Below are positions 18,620 through 28,141 of a DNA stretch of 64,000 nt, piece after piece (positions within the stretch are counted from its first letter, which is position 1; each line of letters begins with the position of its first letter). Below the pieces are notes generated by a model. That model saw nothing but the letters and a program-made list of their open reading frames with translations. It was not told the DNA's origin and did not search any database. Source of the DNA: Catenuloplanes atrovinosus (GTDB taxonomy: Bacteria; Actinomycetota; Actinomycetes; Mycobacteriales; Micromonosporaceae); contig NZ_JAVDYB010000001.1 in the NCBI RefSeq assembly GCF_031458235.1, positions 5,566,001-5,630,000 on the forward strand, given 5' to 3'. A program made the translations under genes and the position numbers.

Positions 18620-19915
18620 ATGCGCGAAGCCCTGCGCGGACTGACCACGCGCGGCCGCTCCTTCCTGGCGGCCGGGCTCGCCGCGGCGCTCTCCGCCGTG
18701 GTGCTGGGCGAGCGGGACCTGCTCCGGGTCGCGATCCTGCTGGTGGCCCTGCCGCTGATCGCGGCGATCTACGTGGGACGCAACCGGTACCGGCTGGCCT
18801 GCACCCGCTCGCTCGATCCGCAGCGCACCCCGGTCGGCGGCAACGCCCGCGTGGTGCTGCGCCTGCAGAACATGTCCCGGCTGCCCACCGGCACCCTGCT
18901 GCTGGAGGACCGGCTGCCGTACGCGCTGGGCAGCCGTCCCCGCGTGGTGCTGGAGCGGCTCGCGGCCGGCCAGGCCAGCTCGGTCGGCTACACCGTGCGC
19001 GCGGACCTGCGCGGCCGCTACCAGGTGGGCCCGCTGATCGTCCGGCTCACCGACCCGTTCGGCCTGTGCGAGCTGATCCGCGCGTTCCCTAGCACCGACC
19101 GACTCACCGTGATCCCGCAGGTCACGCCGCTGCCGTCGGTGCGCCTGACCGGGGAGTACGCGGGCACCGGCGAGAGCCGCGCCCGCTCCGTGGCCGTGCA
19201 CGGCGAGGATGACGCGGCCACCCGGGAGTACCGCCACGGTGACGACCTGCGCCGGGTGCACTGGCGCTCCACCGCGCGCAAGGGCGAGCTGATGGTCCGC
19301 CGCGAGGAGCAGCCGTGGGACAGCCGGGCCACGGTCGTGCTGGACACGCGCGCGAGCGCGTACCGTGGTGAGGGCCCGACCGCCAGCTTCGAGTTCGCGG
19401 TCTCCGCGGCCGCCAGCATCGCGCTGCACCTGCGCCAGGCGGGTTACAAGTTGCGGCTGGTGACCGGCGCGGGCGCGGACATCGACGCGTCCGAGGCGTC
19501 CGGCGAGGGTGTGCTGCTGGACCACCTGGCCGAGGTGAAGCCGCAGACCGGCGACGTCGCCTCGCTGATCGAGAACGTGCGCGGCCGCTCCGACGGCGGC
19601 CTGATCATCGCGCTGCTCGGCTCGCTGACCGCCGGTGAGGCGGAGGTTCTGGCCCGGCTGCGCGGCAGCAACGCCACCTGCATCGGCTTCCTGGTGGACA
19701 GCTCCACCTGGGTGAACCTGCCGCCGGAGGCGCGGGCCGAGGCGGACGCGGCGCAGAACGCGGCCGCGCTGAGCCTGACCCGCAGCGGCTGGCGCGTGGT
19801 GGGCGTGAACCATGGCGCGAAGCTCGCCGGGCTGTGGCCGCAGATCGGCCGCGGCACGCAGGGCTTCGCCTACCGGGCCACGATGGCCGAGACGGTGGCG
19901 GGAGGACGCAGATGA
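18620..19915 (+). CDS. DUF58 domain-containing membrane protein
   Basis: A 431-aa protein with two hydrophobic segments near the N-terminus (residues about 12-55), then a region containing the DUF58 core DLRRVHWRSTARKGELMVRREEQ. The remaining C-terminal half looks like a VWA-type fold (VVLDTRAS). DUF58 proteins are standard partners of MoxR ATPases, with unknown biochemistry. The ATG starts 3 bp after the moxR stop, and its TGA overlaps the next ATG, so all three genes are coupled. Confidence 0.9.
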   Translation: MREALRGLTTRGRSFLAAGLAAALSAVVLGERDLLRVAILLVALPLIAAIYVGRNRYRLACTRSLDPQRTPVGGNARVVLRLQNMSRLPTGTLLLEDRLPYALGSRPRVVLERLAAGQASSVGYTVRADLRGRYQVGPLIVRLTDPFGLCELIRAFPSTDRLTVIPQVTPLPSVRLTGEYAGTGESRARSVAVHGEDDAATREYRHGDDLRRVHWRSTARKGELMVRREEQPWDSRATVVLDTRASAYRGEGPTASFEFAVSAAASIALHLRQAGYKLRLVTGAGADIDASEASGEGVLLDHLAEVKPQTGDVASLIENVRGRSDGGLIIALLGSLTAGEAEVLARLRGSNATCIGFLVDSSTWVNLPPEARAEADAAQNAAALSLTRSGWRVVGVNHGAKLAGLWPQIGRGTQGFAYRATMAETVAGGRR

Positions 19916-22383
19916 GCGGCAGGCGACGGCTCGGACTGGTGGCCGCGGCGGCGACGCTGATGGCCGCCGCGCCGCTGTCCACGATCTACGACCGGTGGAC
20001 CTGGCTGATCCAGTGCGTGATCGCGGTCGGCATGGTGTGCGGCGCGGCGACGCTGTCCCGCTCGCTGCGCGCGCCGGTGTGGGTGCAGGGCCTGGCCATG
20101 GTGGCCGGCCTGCTGCTGATCACCACGTGGCTGTTCCGCAGCGGGGACGAGTTCCTCGGGCTGCTGCCCTCGCCGGCGACGTTCACGCACTTCGGCGCGC
20201 TGGCCACCCAGGCGGTGGAGGACATGCGCGGGTACGGCATCCCGGTGCCGGACCGGGACGGCCTGCTCTTCCTCACCGTGGTCGGCGTCGGCGGCGTCGC
20301 GATCCTGGTCGACCTGCTCACCGTCGGCGTGCGCCGGCCCGCGCTGGCCGGCCTGCCGATGCTCGCCATCTACTCGGTGCCGGTGGCGATCTACCCGGAG
20401 AGCGTGCCCACGCTGCCGTTCGTGATCGGTGCGGTCGGCTACCTGTGGCTGCTGGTCGCGGACAACGTCGAGCGGGTGCGCCGGTTCGGCCGCCGGTTCA
20501 CCGGCGACGGCCGGGACGTGGACGTCTGGGCGCCGTCCCCGCTGGCCGCGGCCGGTCGCCGGCTCGCGGTGGTGGGCGTGGTCGCGGCCGTGGCGGTGCC
20601 GCTGGCGGTGCCCACGTTCAGCAGCGGGCTGCTGACCAGGCTGACCCAGACCACCGGCGCCGGTGAGGGCGCCGGCACCGGCCGCGGCGGCAGCGCCGGC
20701 AAGATCGACCTGTTCGCGGCGCTCAAGGGGCAACTGCAGAACACCGAGACGATCGAGTACCTGACCGTCACCACGAACAATCCGGCCCCGTACTACCTGC
20801 GGTTCGGCGTGGCCGACAACCTGACGCCGGAGGGCTTCCGCAACCAGGCGCCGAACGGCGACCCGGCCAACCGGCGGATCTCGCCGCCGATGGTGGCCAG
20901 GTCCGGGCTGGAGCAGCGGGAGTACTCCGCGAGCATCACGGTCAGCGAGCGCTTCGAGATGCCGATGCTGCCGGTCTACGCGAACCTGACGAACGCGGGC
21001 GACCTCGACTCCGGCTGGTTCTACGACGACTCGTTGCAGATCGTCTACTCGAACCGGCGGACCGCGAAGAGCGCGGAGTACTCGTTCACCTACGTCGCGC
21101 CGGAGTACACCGCGGAGGCGCTGCGCGGAGCCCGCGACCTGGACCCGGACAGCGTGATCAGGCAGCAGTACACGCAGAAGCCGCAGCTCACCGCGGAGCA
21201 GCAGGCCGAGGTGAAGAACATCGTCGAGGGCGAGATCAAGGGCGCCACCACGCAGTACGACAAGGTGCGGGCGCTGTACGACTACTTCTCCCGGGAGAAT
21301 GGCTTCTCCTACAGCCTGAGCACCGAGACCGGCTCGACCGGCTCCGACCTGCTGGACTTCCTCGACCGCCGGACCGGGTACTGCCAGCAGTACGCGACCG
21401 CGCTGGCCTGGCTGCTCCGCGACGCGGGCATCCCGGCCCGGGTGGCGTTCGGATTCACCCGCGGCACGCCGTCGGGCGACCCGAACACGTACACGCTGAC
21501 GAACCAGAACGCGCACGCCTGGACCGAGGTCTACTTCGAGGGCTTCGGCTGGGTGCCGTTCGACGCCACGCCGGCGCAGGCCGTGCCCGGTGCCGCGCGC
21601 GGCGACTGGGCGCCGGACGTGGACGCCACCCAGGCGCCCACCGCGTCCGCGGGACCGACCACGAGCACGTCGCCCGGGGCCGCGTCGAGCGCGGCGCCGG
21701 GCGAGCGCCCGGACCGGGACACCGACGAGGACACCGCGGACGCCGCCGGCGTGATCACGCCGCAGGGCCCGCGCTGGCCGTGGTACCTGGCCGCGGGCAC
21801 GATCGTGCTGCTGGCCCTGCTCGCGGTGCCCGCGCTGCTCCGCTCCTCGGCCCGGCGCCGCCGGTCCGCCCCGGCGTCCGTCGCCACGGTCACGGCCGCC
21901 GGCCCGGAGGAGCCCGGCCGGATGTCGCTCCTGGGCCCCTCGCCGGAGCTGGAACGGTCCCGGCGGGACGCGCACGCGGCCTGGGCCGAGATGCTGGACA
22001 CGATGATCGACTACCGGGTCGAGGTGAACCCGGCCGAGACGCCGCGCAACACGGTGGACCGGCTGACCCGGCAGGAGTCGCTGACGCCGGAGGCCGCGTC
22101 CGCCGCCGCGCTGCTGGGCAGCGCCGAGGAGCATGCCCGGTACGCCCGCACGCCGCTGACCGGCACCGACCTGGGCGGCGCGCTGGCCCGGCTGCGGCAG
22201 GGGCTGTCCGTGCACACCACCCGCCGGGTGCGGATGCAGGCGGTGCTGATGCCGCCGTCCGTGCTGCGCCGCTGGAAGACCGGGATCGGTGACCGGTACG
22301 CGGCCGTGGTCGGCATGTTCGGCCGCTGGCGCGACGCGACGCTGCGGCTCAGCCCACGGCGGCTGCTCGCCCGCTCCCGCTGA
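19912..22383 (+). CDS. Transglutaminase-like (DUF3488) membrane protein
   Basis: An 823-aa protein with about six N-terminal membrane segments, then an extracytoplasmic transglutaminase-like domain with the Cys-His-Asp triad visible as RTGYCQQYA, NAHAWTEVYF and PFDATP. A low-complexity Thr/Ala/Pro-rich linker follows, then a further membrane helix (YLAAGTIVLLALLAVPALL) and a cytoplasmic DUF4129-like tail. The activity is probably proteolytic or cross-linking at the cell surface (inference from family). The ATG at 19912 overlaps the DUF58 stop (ATGA). A strong terminator follows at 22395-22428. Confidence 0.9.
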   Translation: MSGRRRLGLVAAAATLMAAAPLSTIYDRWTWLIQCVIAVGMVCGAATLSRSLRAPVWVQGLAMVAGLLLITTWLFRSGDEFLGLLPSPATFTHFGALATQAVEDMRGYGIPVPDRDGLLFLTVVGVGGVAILVDLLTVGVRRPALAGLPMLAIYSVPVAIYPESVPTLPFVIGAVGYLWLLVADNVERVRRFGRRFTGDGRDVDVWAPSPLAAAGRRLAVVGVVAAVAVPLAVPTFSSGLLTRLTQTTGAGEGAGTGRGGSAGKIDLFAALKGQLQNTETIEYLTVTTNNPAPYYLRFGVADNLTPEGFRNQAPNGDPANRRISPPMVARSGLEQREYSASITVSERFEMPMLPVYANLTNAGDLDSGWFYDDSLQIVYSNRRTAKSAEYSFTYVAPEYTAEALRGARDLDPDSVIRQQYTQKPQLTAEQQAEVKNIVEGEIKGATTQYDKVRALYDYFSRENGFSYSLSTETGSTGSDLLDFLDRRTGYCQQYATALAWLLRDAGIPARVAFGFTRGTPSGDPNTYTLTNQNAHAWTEVYFEGFGWVPFDATPAQAVPGAARGDWAPDVDATQAPTASAGPTTSTSPGAASSAAPGERPDRDTDEDTADAAGVITPQGPRWPWYLAAGTIVLLALLAVPALLRSSARRRRSAPASVATVTAAGPEEPGRMSLLGPSPELERSRRDAHAAWAEMLDTMIDYRVEVNPAETPRNTVDRLTRQESLTPEAASAAALLGSAEEHARYARTPLTGTDLGGALARLRQGLSVHTTRRVRMQAVLMPPSVLRRWKTGIGDRYAAVVGMFGRWRDATLRLSPRRLLARSR

Positions 22384-22394
22384 GCACACACGCC

Positions 22395-22428
22395 GAGGGG
22401 CCCCGGGTCGCACCGACCCGGGGCCCTC
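22395..22428 (+). terminator. Intrinsic terminator of the moxR operon
   Basis: Arms 22395-22410 and 22414-22428 pair over about 15 bp, rich in G and C, with a 3-nt loop and GTTTCGT after it. Confidence 0.75.
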
Positions 22429-22798
22429 GTTTCGTCGTATCCGGAACTTCAGGTCCCGGTCAGATGCGGTACGCCCGACTCCGCCACGATGATCCCGCGG
22501 CCCTCGCCGCCGACAACTCCACAACGACGTCCCACCCCACTCCCCCGCTCGCGTCGGATCGGCGCGAGAGGTCCGCGTCGGATCGCCGGCCGGGGTGGCG
22601 CGAGGGTCCGGCCGAGGTTGACGCGGGAGATCGGGTGCGGGTGCAGCTCGATGTGCGTGAGACGGCCGCCCGGTGCCGGACGGCCGATTCACGTGCGATC
22701 AACAGGACCTGCCGAGCTGGATCGCCGCGGTGCCCTGGACAGGCGTCCGGGCCGGTTCGCACCGGCCCGGTCTCGTCGCCTGTGGGTGCCGGCGCCGG
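22429..22798. other. 370-bp gene-free interval
   Basis: No open frame here has family similarity or a convincing start on either strand. The only structure noticed is a direct repeat of CGCGTCGGATCG at 22550-22561 and 22574-22585. Confidence 0.6.
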
Positions 22799-23182
22799 TC
22801 AGCGATGTCCCTCGGGACGCTGACGCCAGCGCTCCTCGAGCCGGTCGATGAACGACAGGCGGCGTTGCCTGGTGCGGCGGCTGGCGGTGCCGCCGACGAC
22901 GTGCAGGTCCGGCGATTGGGACTTACGGTACGACGTCATCGCGAACGCCGCCGCACCGAGCATGACCACAAACCCGGCCACGCCGAGCAGCGGAGTCCTG
23001 ATCACCGCACCATAGACAAGCAAAGCGAGCCCGGCAATGATCGCGACAGCGGCGACGATCAGACGACGTCGCGCCTGAAAGCGCGGATCGCTGGCGCGCA
23101 CCGCCGAGGCGAATTTCGGGTCCTCGGCCAGCGACCGCTCGATCTGATCGAACAGCCGCTGCTCGTGCTCCGAGAGCGGCAC
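22799..23182 (-). CDS. DUF3040 domain-containing membrane protein
   Basis: Small actinobacterial membrane protein, 127 aa. The conserved N-terminus PLSEHEQRLFDQIERSLAEDPKFA is the DUF3040 hallmark, and two membrane helices follow (LIVAAVAIIAGLALLVYGAV and LLGVAGFVVMLGAAAFAM). The basic C-terminus ends in RLSFIDRLEERWRQR. Function is unknown; it commonly sits between dinB and the dcw cluster in actinomycetes, which fits here in spite of the extra genes between it and mraZ. The GTG at 23182 has a GGGGAGGAG ribosome site. Confidence 0.88.
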   Translation of the reverse strand: MPLSEHEQRLFDQIERSLAEDPKFASAVRASDPRFQARRRLIVAAVAIIAGLALLVYGAVIRTPLLGVAGFVVMLGAAAFAMTSYRKSQSPDLHVVGGTASRRTRQRRLSFIDRLEERWRQRPEGHR

Positions 23183-23299
23183 GGCACTCCTCCCCGGTCA
23201 GCTGTGCCGGCCCGGGGTGGGCCGACAGACCGTGGCAGCCGATGAGGCTGCTTACCCGCCAGTCTACGAGGGGTGCCGCGATGCGGAAAGCGGGACGAC

Positions 23300-24559
23300 T
23301 CACGGTCGGGAGGGATTTTCGGGCCGTCGCTGGTCGGCGCCGCCGAGGAGACTCGCCGGGCGGATCACCGCGCCGCCGAACCGGGCCGCCGCGGCATCGA
23401 TGGCGGTCTCCGCCTCGCGCCAGCCGTGCGCGGGCGCGCCCAGTTCCGGTTGCCGGGCCGCGGAGGCGCCGTCCACCAGGCCCTCGACCCGCACGCCGAC
23501 CAGCCGGAGCGGGCCGGGATGCGGCATAGCAGCGTAAAGCGCCCACGCGGTATCGAAGATCTCCCGGGCCACGTCGGTCGGTGACGCCAGCGTGCGGGAC
23601 CGGTTGAGCGTCTGAAAGTCGGCCCGGCGGATCTTGATGGAGACCGTCCGGCCGGCGTGCCCGGCCGCGCGCAGCCGCGTGGCGACCCTGCCGGCGAGCG
23701 CCAGCATCGTCTTCCTGATCTCGCCCCGGTCGGTTAGATCAGTGTCGAACGTCACCTCCGCGCCGATCGACTTGTCGACGTGCTCCGGCTGGACCGCGCG
23801 CGGATCGCGGCCCCACGCCAACTCGTGCAGGTGCGCCGCCGCGGCCTCGCCGACCGCGGAGCGCAGCAGCGAGATCGGTGCCTGCGCGAGGTCGCCGACC
23901 GTGCGCAGGCCGAGCCGTTGCAGCGTCTCCGCGGACCGCTCCCCCACGCCCCAGAGCGCGGCGACCGGCAGCGGGTGGAGGAACTCCAGCACCAGGCCGG
24001 ACGGGATGACCATCAGGCCGTCCGGCTTGCCGCGGGTGGAGCCCAGCTTGGCCAGGAATTTGGTGGGCGCGACGCCGACCGTGCAGGTCAGGCCCAGCTC
24101 ACCGGCGACCCGGGCGCGGATCTTGGCGGCGATCTCGGCCGGGCGGCCGAGCAGCCGCCGGGCGCCGCCCACGTCGAGGAACGCCTCGTCCAGTGACAGC
24201 GGCTCGACCAGCGGCGTGGTGTCCCGCAGGATTCGCATGACCGCGCGGGAGGCGGCCGTGTAGGCCTCGAAGTCGGGCGAGAGGAACACCGCGTGCGGGC
24301 AGAGGGCGCGGGCCCGGGTCATCGGCATCGCGCTGCGCACGCCGAACTCGCGGGCCTCGTAGCTCGCGGAGCTGACCACGCCGCGGTTGCCGAGCCCGCC
24401 GACGATCACCGGCTTGCCGCGCAGCGCGGGACGCCGGTGGATCTCGACGGACGGATAGAACGCGTCCATGTCGACGTGCAGGATCGGGCAGCCGGTGTCG
24501 TCCGCGTCCGCCCCGAAACGCGGGTCCCGCTCGCGGCCCACCGACTGACTTCGCCCCAT
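23300..24559 (-). CDS. dinB: DNA polymerase IV (Y family)
   Basis: Translesion polymerase, about 419 aa. The palm begins ILHVDMDAFYPSVE with the first catalytic Asp pair. EPLSLDEAFLDVGG supplies the SLDEA motif, VGVAPTKFLAKLGSTRGKPDG the finger/palm junction and VGVRVEGL the little finger. The start is taken at the ATG at 24559 (MGRSQSVGRERDPRFGADADD); a longer frame from 24589 would run to within 10 bp of the first TetR-type palindrome. It is divergent from the TetR gene. No SOS box was found in the shared promoter region. Confidence 0.93.
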   Translation of the reverse strand: MGRSQSVGRERDPRFGADADDTGCPILHVDMDAFYPSVEIHRRPALRGKPVIVGGLGNRGVVSSASYEAREFGVRSAMPMTRARALCPHAVFLSPDFEAYTAASRAVMRILRDTTPLVEPLSLDEAFLDVGGARRLLGRPAEIAAKIRARVAGELGLTCTVGVAPTKFLAKLGSTRGKPDGLMVIPSGLVLEFLHPLPVAALWGVGERSAETLQRLGLRTVGDLAQAPISLLRSAVGEAAAAHLHELAWGRDPRAVQPEHVDKSIGAEVTFDTDLTDRGEIRKTMLALAGRVATRLRAAGHAGRTVSIKIRRADFQTLNRSRTLASPTDVAREIFDTAWALYAAMPHPGPLRLVGVRVEGLVDGASAARQPELGAPAHGWREAETAIDAAAARFGGAVIRPASLLGGADQRRPENPSRP

Positions 24560-24598
24560 GGGCGACACGCTAGCCGTACCCCCTGACATTCGTTGGAA

Positions 24599-24646
24599 CG
24601 GAGCATGTGCTCCGGTTCACCGCGAAAATGCGGAGCACTTGCTCCG
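24599..24646 (+). promoter_or_regulatory. Two TetR-type palindromes in the dinB-tetR intergenic region
   Basis: CGGAGCATGTGCTCCG (24599-24614) is a perfect 16-bp palindrome. CGGAGCACTTGCTCCG (24631-24646) repeats it with a changed centre. They share the pattern CGGAGCA-N2-TGCTCCG and are 32 bp apart, about three helical turns. They lie 22-69 bp upstream of the tetR start, so they are the probable operators of that regulator. Confidence 0.78.
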
Positions 24647-24667
24647 GTAAGCGGATAGCGTGTCGGC

Positions 24668-25336
24668 GTGACCGTCCCGACCACCGCCACCGCACGGCCG
24701 CAGCGCCGGGACGCCGCGCGGAACCGCGAGCAGATCCTGGCCGCGGCCACCGCGGCGTTCGCCGAGCGCGGCGCCAACGTCGACGTGCGGGAGATCGCCC
24801 GCGCCGCCGGCGTCGGCATGGGCACGCTCTACCGGCACTTCGCCACGAAGGACCACCTGCTCGGCGCCGTGATCAAGCGCGACTTCGACGCCTGGATGGA
24901 CGAGGCGCTGCGGGCCGCCGAGCGAAGCGACCCGTGGGCCGGCCTGGAGGCGTTCCTGGAGGACGCGCTGGCCCGGCAGAACGCGGACCGCGCGCTGATG
25001 GACGGCGTCTTCCGGGTGCTGGCCACCACGTCGCTGCTGGACGACTGCCGGTCCCGGATGAGCGAGGTGATCAACCTGCTGCTCGACCGCGCGCACGCGG
25101 CCGGGGTGCTCCGCCCGGACGTCGGCGAGGCGGACATCGCGCTCACGCTGATGTCCATCGGCAAGATCATCGAACTCACCGAGGCCGGCCGGCCCGGCCT
25201 GTGGCGACGCCAGCTCCGGATCACGCTGGACGGCCTGCGCGCGGACGGTCACACCCCGATCTCCGAACCTCCGATCACCATCGCCGACCTCGACGCCGCG
25301 GTCTGCCACTCGATCCCGCCCCTGGAGAACCCATGA
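24668..25336 (+). CDS. TetR/AcrR family transcriptional regulator
   Basis: A 222-aa repressor. The N-terminal helix-turn-helix reads REQILAAATAAFAERGANVDVREIARAAGVGMGTLYRHFATKDHLL, with a C-terminal ligand-binding domain of the SbtR-like type. Two CGGAGCA-N2-TGCTCCG palindromes directly upstream are the likely autoregulatory operators. Its TGA overlaps the ATG of the downstream MFS exporter, so regulator and pump form one unit. The ligand is presumably an antimicrobial or toxic compound exported by the pump (inference). Confidence 0.91.
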   Translation: MTVPTTATARPQRRDAARNREQILAAATAAFAERGANVDVREIARAAGVGMGTLYRHFATKDHLLGAVIKRDFDAWMDEALRAAERSDPWAGLEAFLEDALARQNADRALMDGVFRVLATTSLLDDCRSRMSEVINLLLDRAHAAGVLRPDVGEADIALTLMSIGKIIELTEAGRPGLWRRQLRITLDGLRADGHTPISEPPITIADLDAAVCHSIPPLENP

Positions 25337-26940
25337 CCACCGCCCCACCCGCGCCGGACGCCACCGCCGGCGGCGCGGTCGCCCCACGCATGACGAAGCG
25401 CCAGATCAACGAGGCGCTCACCGGCCTGATGATGGGCATCTTCGTCTCCATCCTCGCCTCCACGGTGGTGGCCAACGCGCTGCCGCGGGTCATCTCCGAC
25501 CTGGGTGGCAGCCAGTCCGTCTACACCTGGGTGGTCACCGCCGAGTTGCTGGCGATGACCGCGACCGTCCCGCTCTGGGGCAAGCTCGCCGACCTGTACA
25601 ACCAGAAGCTCCTGATCCAGCTGTCGCTCAGCCTGTTCGTGGTCGGTTCGCTGCTGGCCGGGTTCGCGCCGAACAGCGAGGTGCTGATCGCCAGCCGCGT
25701 GGTGCAGGGCATCGGCGCCGGCGGCCTCACCGCGCTGGTCCAGGTGGTGATGGCCGCGATCATCCCGCCGCGCGAGCTGGGCCGGTACTCCGGCATCTTC
25801 GGCGCGGTGTTCGCGACCGGCACCGTGGCCGGCCCGCTGATCGGCGGCGTGCTGGTCGACACGGACTGGCTCGGCTGGCGCTGGACGTTCTTCTTCGGCG
25901 TGCCGTTCGCCCTGCTGGCGATCGTCCTGCTGCAGAAGACGCTGTCGCTGCCCACGGTCGGCCGCCGGGTCAAGGTGGACTACCTCGGCGCGTTCCTGAT
26001 CATGGCGGGCGTCTCCACGCTGCTGATCTGGGTCACGCTGGCCGGCAACACCTTCGCCTGGGCGTCCTGGTGGACCGCGGGCCTGGTCACCGGCGGGCTG
26101 GTGCTGATCGCGCTGGCGCTGGTGGTCGAGTCCCGGGTCGAGGAGCCGATCATTCCGCTGGACATCTTCCGGTCCCGCACGGTCAGCCTGAGCACGCTCG
26201 CCAGCCTGCTGGTCGGCGTCGCGATGTTCGGCAGCACGGTCTTCCTGTCGCAGTACTTCCAGCTCTCGCTGGGCAAGTCGCCGACCGAGGCCGGGCTGCT
26301 CAGCCTTCCGATGATCTTCGGGCTGATGGTCTCGTCCACGATCGCGGGCGCGCTGATCACCAAGACCGGGAAGTGGAAGGTGTACCTGGTCGCCGGCGCG
26401 GCCATCATGATCGCCGGCCTGGGGCTGCTCAGCACGATCGGCGCGGGCACCAGCCTGTGGGTGCTCGGCGCGGAGATGGCCGTGCTCGGCGTCGGCGTCG
26501 GCCTGCTCATGCAGAACCTGGTGCTGGCCGCGCAGAACGACGTGCCCGCGCACGAGCTCGGCGCCGCCACGTCCGTGCTGTCGTTCTTCCGTAGCCTCGG
26601 CGGCTCGGTCGGCGTCAGCGTGCTCGGCGCGATCCTGGCCAACCGGGTCGCCGGGAACATCGAGGATCAGCTCGGCCCGGCCGCGGCGGCCGCGCCGGGC
26701 GGTGCCGGGCACGGCGCGGTACCGGACCTGTCCACGCTGCCGCCGGAACTGCTCGCGGTCATCCAGAACGCGTACGGCGCGGCCACCGGCGACCTGTTCC
26801 TGGTGGCGATCCCGTTCGCGGTGCTGACGCTGATCGCGGTGCTGTTCATCAAGGAGACGCCGCTCAAGACCACGAGCGGCCTGGACCGCCTGGCCGAGGA
26901 GGGCCACCAGGCCCCGGCCTCGCCGGCCGTACCGCACTGA
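25333..26940 (+). CDS. MDR family MFS transporter (DHA2, 14 TM)
   Basis: Proton-coupled drug exporter of 535 aa with 14 predicted membrane helices. Diagnostic parts are ILASTVVANALPRVISDLGG (motif D1-like), PLWGKLADLYNQK (motif A) and IASRVVQGIGAGGLTALVQVVMAAIIPPRELGRYSGIFGAVFATGTVAGPLIGG (motifs B and C). It belongs to the EmrB/QacA subfamily. The ATG overlaps the tetR stop by 4 bp. The gene ends in a hairpin shared with the convergent phosphodiesterase gene. Confidence 0.92.
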   Translation: MTTAPPAPDATAGGAVAPRMTKRQINEALTGLMMGIFVSILASTVVANALPRVISDLGGSQSVYTWVVTAELLAMTATVPLWGKLADLYNQKLLIQLSLSLFVVGSLLAGFAPNSEVLIASRVVQGIGAGGLTALVQVVMAAIIPPRELGRYSGIFGAVFATGTVAGPLIGGVLVDTDWLGWRWTFFFGVPFALLAIVLLQKTLSLPTVGRRVKVDYLGAFLIMAGVSTLLIWVTLAGNTFAWASWWTAGLVTGGLVLIALALVVESRVEEPIIPLDIFRSRTVSLSTLASLLVGVAMFGSTVFLSQYFQLSLGKSPTEAGLLSLPMIFGLMVSSTIAGALITKTGKWKVYLVAGAAIMIAGLGLLSTIGAGTSLWVLGAEMAVLGVGVGLLMQNLVLAAQNDVPAHELGAATSVLSFFRSLGGSVGVSVLGAILANRVAGNIEDQLGPAAAAAPGGAGHGAVPDLSTLPPELLAVIQNAYGAATGDLFLVAIPFAVLTLIAVLFIKETPLKTTSGLDRLAEEGHQAPASPAVPH

Positions 26941-26943
26941 CCG

Positions 26944-26981
26944 GCGGTAGGGGCCGGCCGACGCCGCCCGGCCCCTACCGC
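26944..26981. terminator. Bidirectional terminator between convergent genes
   Basis: Arms 26944-26957 and 26968-26981 form a 14-bp perfect stem with a 10-nt loop. The stem contains the stop codon of the minus-strand gene. Confidence 0.7.
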
Positions 26982-28141
26982 TTCGTGATCACGAAGAGGG
27001 GTACGGACATCTCCACGGCCGTGTTCGACCCGTGGAACGCGATCAGCTCGGAGACCGCGCGCGGCTCGTGCGCGGTCGCCAGCACCACGGCCCGGTCCCG
27101 CATGGTCACCACCACGTCGCCGATCCGCGCCAGGTGCCGCTCCGGCACCGGGCCGAACCAGCCGGCCGCCACCGCCTCGGCGCGCGTGACCACCTCCGCG
27201 TCCGCGCCCAGCACGGCGCGCCAGGCCGCGACCACGTCGTCCGCCGCGCCCGGCTCCACGTGCAGGTAGCGGACCCGGGGCTCGCCGGCCACGTACCGCA
27301 CGCCGGCCGACAGCCGCGGGTCGGCGTCCAGGTCGTACCGCCGGTCCGGTGGCACGTCGAACTGGCCGTGGTCCGCGGTCACCAGCAGCGCCGCGTCCGC
27401 CGGCAGGCCGTCCGCGAGGCGGGTCACCAGCGCGTCCACGTCCGCGGCCGCGGCCGCCCACTCCGGCGAGGTCAGGCCGGACTCGTGGCCCGCCTTGTCC
27501 AGGTCGCGGAAGTAGCCGGAGACCAGCACCGGCGGGTCACCGCCGGACAGCGCGCCCAGGATCTCGGTGACCAGCTCGTCCACGTCCGAGGCGCCGCGGA
27601 ACGCGCCGCCCCGGTTCGCGGCCGTGGTCAGGCCGCTCCCCCGGAACTCCGGCCTGGTCACCGACGTGGCCCGCACCCCGGCCGCGACCGCGCGCTCCAG
27701 CCCGGTCGGCAGCGGCTGGAACGTCGCCGGGTCCGGCTCGTCGCTCCAGCGCAGCAGCGGCAGCACCCGGTCGGTGCCGGGCAGGTGCAGCGAGATGCCG
27801 AGGACGCCGTGCTCACCGGGCGGCGCGCCGGTGCCCAGCGTGACCAGGCTGACCGGCGTGGTCGACGGGAAGCCCGAGGTCAGCGGCGTGTGGTGGCCGA
27901 GCCGGCCGGCGCTCAGGTCGGCGACCGTGCCGCCGATCGCGGACGCGGCCGGCAACTGGTACGTGCCCAGCCCGTCCACCAGGAGCACGGCCACCCGCCG
28001 CACGCCCGGCAGCCGGTCGCGCAGCGCGAGCGGGTCCGGCGAGCCGGGCACGCCCAGCACCGCGAGCGCGGACGGCATCACGTCGGCGAGGCTGGCCCGG
28101 CCGTACGCCGGCCGCACCACCTCGAACGGGCCGGCCGTCAC
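26975..28141 (-). CDS. Nucleotide pyrophosphatase/phosphodiesterase (alkaline phosphatase superfamily)
   Basis: Metal-dependent phosphodiesterase of 388 aa. Two-metal-site features are visible: VLLVDGLGTYQL (first Asp), TSGFPSTTPVSL (threonine nucleophile region), YFRDLDKAGHESG and TADHGQFD. No signal peptide was recognised, so it is probably cytoplasmic. The GTG at 28141 overlaps the methyltransferase stop (GTGA), so a longer in-frame extension into that gene was rejected. The physiological substrate is not evident; a nucleotide or a phosphodiester lipid head group is possible. Confidence 0.85.
   Translation of the reverse strand: MTAGPFEVVRPAYGRASLADVMPSALAVLGVPGSPDPLALRDRLPGVRRVAVLLVDGLGTYQLPAASAIGGTVADLSAGRLGHHTPLTSGFPSTTPVSLVTLGTGAPPGEHGVLGISLHLPGTDRVLPLLRWSDEPDPATFQPLPTGLERAVAAGVRATSVTRPEFRGSGLTTAANRGGAFRGASDVDELVTEILGALSGGDPPVLVSGYFRDLDKAGHESGLTSPEWAAAAADVDALVTRLADGLPADAALLVTADHGQFDVPPDRRYDLDADPRLSAGVRYVAGEPRVRYLHVEPGAADDVVAAWRAVLGADAEVVTRAEAVAAGWFGPVPERHLARIGDVVVTMRDRAVVLATAHEPRAVSELIAFHGSNTAVEMSVPLFVITKR

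Noticed and set aside
19870-22692. 940-codon minus-strand frame opposite the transglutaminase-like gene
   Set aside because: Low-complexity Arg/Gly/His sequence with no family; the plus strand encodes the catalytic triad and membrane helices.
22429-22798. Small plus-strand frames between the moxR operon terminator and DUF3040
   Set aside because: No ribosome site, no conserved motif, and shadow-like composition.
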